Shown one piece after another: positions 57,200-64,000 of a DNA stretch of 64,000 bases. The notes below the pieces were generated by a model that saw only the letters and a list, made by a program, of their open reading frames with translations, did not search any database and was not told the origin of the DNA. The translations under genes were made by a program, and so were the position numbers. Numbering within the stretch: position 1 is the first letter of the stretch; every line of letters begins with the position of its first letter. Origin of the DNA: Entonaema liquescens (lineage: Eukaryota > Ascomycota > Sordariomycetes > Xylariales > Xylariaceae); NCBI GenBank assembly GCA_902805475.1, contig CADCSX010000012.1:434001-498000 (forward strand). Direction: 5' to 3'.

Positions 57200-59531
57200 A
57201 GTGTCAGGAAGTCAGTGTTATATTCAGCAGAAATTATTTAATGATTCTTGTTTCTATCCCAACGGATATTTTACTGGTTCGAAACCTACGTCTATATATA
57301 CTCACACTTCGTCTATCGTCGGCATCGGCGATACCCTATAGTCAATCGATGTTAGGCAATAACTTAAAGGCCGTTTTAACTGAAGGCTGAAGAATTGTAT
57401 TAGTAATGTCTTCGCGTCATTGCCCCCGTACACCATACCAATCATGATGATAGTAAGTGGTGTGTTCTAGGTTTTAACCTTGATACTAACCGCAAACCCC
57501 GGATCTTCGACGGGGTTTTGGCGGGGTTAAGACGTATAACCCGGTCTCTCGGGGACTTATCAGTAATGTAGGGTGTGATCTCGAGTAGGATATGAGTATA
57601 AATGTCTCCGGACCACATATATATCGAAGGCTCTAAACAAGATAGGCGCTAGGTGCGGGTTTGTCGAATTTATGTCTGCCTGGAACCATGACTTCTTTAT
57701 ATACCATTCTCCTTATACTCCTGTAAGCTTATTTTCTTCCTCTTCACGCTTCACCACCCATAAATCCTAGTGAAGGAATACCTATGGTTAAATTCGGAAT
57801 ACACGTGGCTCGTCTTATCCGCCGATACGTCTATGATACGGAGCTTGTGAGCTTCAGCTAAAATAATCGATATACTAAAGCCAACCCGAATTTTACTTCG
57901 AACCTTTTGTTACGTTAACTTTCTCTCCCCTTTCCTCTTCGATACAAATCTCCGGCATGATTAGATACCTAATTAGTCCATACCCAAGCATAAACATCTC
58001 AATTATATTGGTTATTTACCTGTCTATCAATATTGTTGCCTTATCAATTTTGATATACCGTAATGATAACCCCTTGATCTTCTCAATAGACATCCCCATC
58101 TATTTAATAGTAGCTAACCATAAATTGATAGTTTGTATGTCTATCAACTAGCTAAGTTAAATAAGCTCGAAGATTGAATCTTGATGCCTATTATCGCACC
58201 ATAGATTTACGAAAATCCTCGTATCGCCTTTCCTCCAATGCGAGCTGAATTTGTCTGGTATTATCATGTATTATGACACTAATCTGTATAAGGGCGTACG
58301 AGTGATTGGGTTATTTAACCCATTAAGGCTGACTCGCCCTCACTAAGCCACGATTTTCGCGTCATTTGTGTTAGGTAATTATGGCTATATATTTGTAACT
58401 TGAGGTGGACTACAGTGGTACATCATATGTTCCTTGTATGAATTGGGGCTTGAATCCTTGATTTGCAATGAGCCCCCCGCCACCCCTCGCCGATGTCACA
58501 CTAAAAAAAAAAGGTCGATGCCTGGAACTTAGGCATGTTTTTTCTTTTTTCGTACGTCGTACTTTTTCTCCGAAGTACCCCAAATGGCATGCGTTGTTGG
58601 TAATGCATTATGACACAACATGAAAATGTTCTGGACAATGTGAGCCACGTACGCATTTTTCCATGTCGAACGACGCTTAAACATTATTCAACCCCTTTTT
58701 TTTGTTTTTTTGGAAAACTATATGATTCTATTGTTCTTCGCATTTCATCGGCGCAAAGCGGCTATAAAATTATTCGCTAGCCAAGCTGTTTGAGGCTGAG
58801 GAAATCCGAACTTCGCTTATAATGCGAGGGTCTAAAGTGCGGTTTGCGGGTAATAGATACTATGTTTAATTCTTTGCAGGGTACGCACACACCATCCAGG
58901 CATCCAAATAAATAGCCCCCACACTTCAACTAGCCGCAAGTAGATGGACAACTGGTGGGCTTCTATAGCATGGGGGAGGTGCTATGGACGCTATAGAGTT
59001 GCCTGTAACTTGCTGAAAGGTGCTGAAGGAGATAGCCTTACTGGTCTTGGATGATCCTAGCTGGCATCCCCCCCCTGTTCCCCTGTTCCCCTGTTCTCTA
59101 ATCCCTGTTCGGCAATGCATCATCGATGCTCAACCACAAAAGTTGTTACTTAGCATTCCCGCGAATCGCAAAAGCTTCGTGATCTGGACCATACTTTGCT
59201 GGTATCTTGCATTACTTTACACGTTATCTTACCATACTTCTTTTGCTCAGCCAGCCGGAACAGAACTCGATAAATTCCAATTATATACCATTGCTTTACT
59301 CCCTCCAACTCTTCCTTCTCTTGGTGATAACCCAACCTTGAACTGATTAATATTCGTTTGCCACTAATTCATGTGATACCCCTCCTTTATCTTATTTACC
59401 TATTACACTCATTCTCTCTGTATCTTAAAGGTTTACTTATCGCACATCTTCCAACACTTCTCGATAACCCGATTATAACCTGTATATCTCCTTCGTATGC
59501 CGTGTTGATTATCTAGCTTAGATCTGTCATT
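57200..59531. other. Intergenic stretch of 2.3 kb, no gene seen
   Basis: It holds the promoters of the dehydrogenase (left) and glucosyltransferase (right). A very AT-rich 64-codon frame at 57957-58151 is hydrophobic by composition only. A three-copy CCCCTGTT repeat lies at 59072-59095. CT-rich leader-like sequence precedes the ATG at 59532. Confidence 0.55.
59072..59095 (+). repeat. 8-bp tandem repeat, three copies
   Basis: Three exact copies of CCCCTGTT in non-coding DNA about 440 bp before the glucosyltransferase start. Confidence 0.85.
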
Positions 59532-62500
59532 ATGACGATAGTCAACGAGAAGGCCGCACTTCGCGATGCCGAGGCTAGAAGAGCTGAGCAGCGTCCAGGT
59601 CGCACTTCTTTTAGCGACGCTCCTGAGGTTGTCGTAGCACCTGGTTACAACAGCGGCCTTATGTCTTCAGACTTTGAACTCGGCGCATCAGATGATGTTC
59701 TTCCAGCTTATAGCGAAGTTCATGATCGCTTTTCTCTACACCAAACAGGCTTCGACGCGGGAGCTGCCGTCACAGGTAGGTTTTTTTATACCAATTATTA
59801 AGTGTTATAATTCTCATACCTAATTAATATGTTTTATAATAGATGACGGCCGGGTTAATATCAACATCAACCAGACGAATAGGCGCTTGGCCGACTTATT
59901 AGCACCCGCCTTACGTTACCAGGAATCAATAGCCGAGGATCCTCTTCCGCCCGCCTATATCCCTCCCAGCTTAGGTGGCCTACCAGGACAGACACCTCCA
60001 CCCCGGTTGAACGTTGTTATACAGATCGTTGGCTCTCGAGGTGATGTCCAGCCATTTGTCGCCCTTGGACAGATCTTGAAGGATACATACGGTCACCGTG
60101 TCAGAATCGCTACTCATTCCACTTTTCAAAAGTTCGTTGAGGACAATGGCCTCGAATTCTTTAATATTGGAGGTGACCCTGCCGAACTCATGGCCTTTAT
60201 GGTCAAGAATCCGGGGTTGATGCCGGGTATCGATGCCTTGAAGAGTGGAGAAATTACCAAGCGAAGAAAAGGTATTGAGGAAATTGTACTCGGTTGCTGG
60301 AGGTCTTGTATCGAGACTGGAGATGGTCTTGGACCGGCACCGCGATTCGACCGTAAGAGTAAAGACGGCGAAGACGACCTAAATCCAGCTCCACTAGATG
60401 GCTCCGGCCATATACCATTCGTCGCCGACGCTATTATTGCGAATCCCCCGAGCTTTGCGCATATCCACGTGGCTGAGAAGCTCGGAATCCCTTTACACTT
60501 GATGTTCACGTAAGTATTTCAAAAGCCTCATGAATGAAAATTCTCTAAGATGTATCAGCATGCCTTGGTCGCCAACAAAGGCGTTTCCACAGCCTCTCGC
60601 GAATATCCAATCGTCAAATACAGATCCGATTACTACGAACTATCTTTCCTACGCAATGGTTGAGATGATGACATGGCAAGGACTTGGTGATGTTATCAAC
60701 CGCTTTCGCACAAAAATACTCGACCTTGAGCCCCTCTCGGTACTCTGGGCTCCTGCCTTGTTAACCCGTCTTCGGATTCCCTACACATATTGCTGGTAAG
60801 TTAAATCGGAGCCCTATTCAAATTTAACTCAGGCCTGATTTCGTATTTTAGGTCTCCAGCTCTAATTCCCAAACCAAACGATTGGGGACAGCATATTGAC
60901 GTTGCTGGGTTTTATTTCCTCAACCTTGCATCATCTTATACGCCGGACCCAGAACTAGCAGCATTTCTTGCGGCTGGTCCCCCACCCGTCTACATAGGAT
61001 TCGGTTCGATTGTCGTTGATGACCCGAACGGCTTAACTCGCACGATTTTTGACGCTGTAGCAGAAACAGGAGTACGAGCTCTTGTTTCGAAAGGTTGGGG
61101 TGGATTAGGAGCCGATTCCGTCGGAATACCAGAGGGCGTTTTTATGCTTGGTAATGTTCCCCACGACTGGTTATTTCAGCGCGTATCTGCCGTCTGCCAT
61201 CATGGAGGTGCCGGAACTACGGCAGCTGGAATCAATGCCGGTAAACCCACCATTGTCGTACCATTTTTCGGAGACCAGCCTTTCTGGGGCGCCATGGTTG
61301 CGAGAGCCGGAGCGGGACCTGACCCTATCCCTTACAAGAAACTCACATCAGAAAGCCTGGCCAAGGCGATCAAAATGTCATTGATGCCAGAAACCCAGGA
61401 ACGAGCCCGTGAACTAGGTGAGAAGATCCGAGAAGAGAAGGGCACGGACGTTGGGGCTCACAGCTTCCATAAACATCTTGACGTCGACAGGTTACGTTGT
61501 GCTCTAGCTCCTAGCCGAGTTGCTGTTTGGCGCCTTCGACGAACCCAGGTCCATCTCAGCTCATTGGCCGCAGCGGTACTGGTGAACAATGGATATCTAC
61601 GGTATTCGGATCTAAAACTGTAAGACTAATTCATTTAACCTTCTACTTACAACTTAGTCTTACTAACTTTGTCTCAGGTTCCGACCAAATGAGTACAGTA
61701 CCGAAGACCACCCTACAGATCCCATCTCAGCATGTGCATCGGCGCTACTAGGAGATTTTGGCACCATTGCCATGTCTGCGGTAGACGTTCCTCGGGGTGT
61801 TTTCAAAGGATCAGACACAAAGTCGACAGGGAAAGCCAGCGATTTAGCTACAGTTACGTCGAAGGGTGCTAGTAGCAGCACGCTGAATCTGCCTGATCAA
61901 GCGGGTTCAACTACGACTTTGCCGCTCCCAGAAAGAGCTAGTACACATCCTAACCTGTCCCCTATGAACCCGCTCGGTATGAATCCTGCCGCTGCACAGT
62001 CGGAGGCTAATAGTCTACCTAACTTGGCGCATGTTACCTCAGCTGCGTCCGGGCATTCGAGGTCGCCTTCTGAGCCAACGCGTAGTCCCCCCGGTCACCA
62101 ACGAAATGGCTCGACAACGAAGCCGGACGTGGCATCGCCGAGTATGACGAGCGAAAACTTAGAGAGGGCTCTTCGTGCTGGTAAAAGTGTCAACAATATC
62201 GTGGCCACTGGTATGAAGTCACCCATGAACTTTTGCCTAGGTGCTGCGAGGGGCTTCAGGAATGCACCTACTTTGTATAATGACGACACTGTTCGTCCCG
62301 CAGAGAAGGTAACAAGTTTTGCTAGTGGTCTTAAGGTTGCCGGCAAGGAATTTGGATTCGGCATTTTCGATGGTATTACTGGGCTTGTAACCCAACCTAT
62401 TAGAGGTGCTGAGAAAGACGGCGGTATTGGGCTGCTTAAGGGTTTTGGTAAGGGAATCGGTGGTTTTATGTTAAAGCCCGCAGCAGGTAAGATACTCCCC

Positions 62501-63847
62501 GCCCCGTTTATGAGTACTGAACACACTGACAGCCGTTTTAGCATTATGGTCTATTCCTGCATATACTATGCAGGGTGTCCATGCCGAAATTAGGTCTCTG
62601 TTCGCCCAGAATGCTCATAAATATATCGTTGCGTCCCGGATTTCCCAAGGCCAGCACGACTTTAACGGTGCATCACCCGAGGAACGCGAAGATATCGAGG
62701 TTCGATGGCTAGCCAAGAAGGAGCAGATGAAGGGATTCTACAGCTGGAAGCAGAAGGAGAAAGGAAAACCAAGGAAATCACCCCTATTCCACCGACCCAT
62801 GGAACAGCTATTACCCAGCAGATCGCGGGTAACGAACCGCAGAGAACCGGATGGTTACAAACGAGGACCCTATCCAGTGAAGAACGGAGAAATCTACACG
62901 ACCAAAAGAGTTCATGGAAGCAAAAGCAGGCGGAAACGGCAGCGACAGGCGGCACGTTTATTGATGAGAAGGTTCGTTCAGTTTCTGGTACAGGTAACAC
63001 ACATGATGAGGATGAAGAGTTTGAACGAGCCATTATGACTGCAGTGCGGGAGACATCAACTGGAGATGCAAGCGAAGATGCCCGAGTCGAACAAGCGATT
63101 CGGTCGAGTGTCAGGGCCTTACGAACTAGGTCAACAACTATAGGGTCGGTAGCCTCGGCCACCTCCCGGACTTCCAGCGTCCAGGACTCCGGATACTCTA
63201 CCGATATCAAACGCCCATATCCGGAGGACATTAAACGCCCCGTATCAGGACCGTCCGAAGATTCACTGGAGATCACCGACGAGGAATACCAGGCGCTGAT
63301 CGAGCAGGCTGTCCAGCTAAGCATGTCCGACCCACACGGGAGCGGAGTCCGGAGACATGATCTCGATGATAGCGAAGACGAAGAATTCAAACAAGTCATT
63401 CAGAGGTCACAGACAGATAGAAGTATAGAAGAGCAGGATGAAGAAAATTACAAGGCGGCACTTAAGGCATCGGAGGCAGAACATGAAAACCAGGGTGGTT
63501 TTGCAGACGACGAGGAGCTAAGAAAAGCCATCGAAGCTTCTCAGGCGGAGCAAAACCAAGGAAATAATGGCGAGGATGACGAGGAACTAAGGCGCGTTCT
63601 CGAGGAGTCCGAAAAAGAACACAAGGAGGAACTGGCGCTCAAGTCGGAAGAAGACATCGTGATGGAATTCGTCAAGAAGCAGAGCCTCGCTGAGCAACAG
63701 TATCGGGCAGCTAGGGACAAGGGCAAGTATGCCGACTACGAGGACGAAGAGGATGAGGACGAGGAGCTGAGACGCGCGCTGGAGGAGAGCATGCAGACGG
63801 ATAGTAGTGCGAGTCGTGGAGGCGGAGGGGGCCCGTCCCGGTTCTAG
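59532..63847 (+). CDS. Sterol-glucosyltransferase-like protein with C-terminal UIM repeats, apparent frameshift
   Basis: Six exons (59532-59775, 59843-60509, 60559-60795, 60852-61619, 61678-62486, 62542-63847), about 1343 residues. After a disordered N-terminus, NVVIQIVGSRGDVQPFVALG (near 138) is the GT28/UGT80 N-terminal sugar-donor fold. HHGGAGTTAAGINAGKP near residue 500 is the UDP-sugar binding motif. Membrane-type Gly-rich segments follow (GFGIFDGITGLVTQPIRGAE, GLLKGFGKGIGGFM). This domain set transfers glucose from UDP-glucose to sterols or similar lipids. From about 63000 on there are six or seven ubiquitin-interacting motif-like repeats, the best being DEELRKAIEASQAE and DEELRRALEESMQT. 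Exon 6 changes frame by one base near 62745-62790. Both sides look coding, so either one base is missing in an A-rich run or a 44-bp intron with a weak donor exists. Confidence 0.85.
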
Positions 63848-64000
63848 GGGTTTTCGGTTTCGGGTGAATACGAGAATGCATGAATGATATTTGATACCCT
63901 TTCATTGGTTAGAAAGAGAAAATTCCGTGGATACAGTGATACCTAGTACTTATTAGAATAAATATGGTTAGCGCATACTTTTCTGGTGTAGCTGTTGGGT

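Noticed and set aside
57957..58151. 64-codon hydrophobic frame, considered as a mitochondrial DNA insertion
   Set aside because: The extreme AT content explains the Ile/Leu richness. No known mitochondrial protein is recognisable.
63711..63905. Minus-strand frame at the window end
   Set aside because: It is a shadow of the acidic-repeat region of the glucosyltransferase gene.

Overview
The window is nuclear DNA of a filamentous ascomycete (Pezizomycotina, most likely a Sordariomycete). The basis is short GT-AG introns of about 49-166 bp with CTAAC-like branch sites, genes on both strands with no operons, and fungal-restricted families: a Vps3844-type protein, a Pth11/rhodopsin-like membrane protein, a bZIP-ankyrin regulator, and a GH18 chitinase with a CBM18 domain. 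The class is an inference. I placed 18 protein genes by joining exons by eye. Several exons are too short to stand out alone: a start codon by itself, a 6-codon first exon, a 9-residue last exon, and a CBM18 exon.

Layout. 1-8.3 kb: a large cyclic-nucleotide-binding/F-box/LRR protein after 3.7 kb of non-coding DNA. 8.3-14.1 kb: FAD monooxygenase, MFS transporter and cytochrome P450, a possible small metabolic or detoxification cluster. 15.8-21.9 kb: a housekeeping block with a mitochondrial membrane protein of unknown function, a Vps3844 protein, and a divergent pair of splicing genes (NTR2-like and SmG) sharing 274 bp. 21.9-35.8 kb: gene-poor, holding only a rhodopsin-like membrane protein and an SRPK-like kinase. 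35.8-37.2 kb: a bANK-type regulator (bZIP basic region plus ankyrin repeats), followed by about 8 kb with no recognisable gene. 45.3-48.5 kb: a small SANT/Myb-like nuclear protein and an acidic-tailed orphan. 48.8-49.8 kb: two diverged copies of a tRNA-like, T-tailed element, best read as a SINE. 50.3-57.2 kb: chitinase, nicotinate phosphoribosyltransferase, Sec61-beta and a short-chain dehydrogenase. 59.5-63.9 kb: a large sterol-glucosyltransferase-like protein whose C-terminus carries a string of ubiquitin-interacting motifs, with an apparent one-base frameshift between the two parts.

Most genes act independently in core processes: splicing (NTR2-like, SmG), ER translocation (Sec61-beta), NAD salvage, sorting, and wall turnover. 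Only the FAD monooxygenase/MFS/P450 trio looks like a functional neighbourhood. No polyketide, peptide or terpene synthase is visible. The strongest items for a second look are the glucosyltransferase-UIM fusion with its frameshift, the SINE pair, the bANK regulator beside a large gene desert, the divergent splicing pair, and the Sec61-beta exon that consists only of ATG. No CRISPR array, rRNA or convincing functional tRNA was seen.
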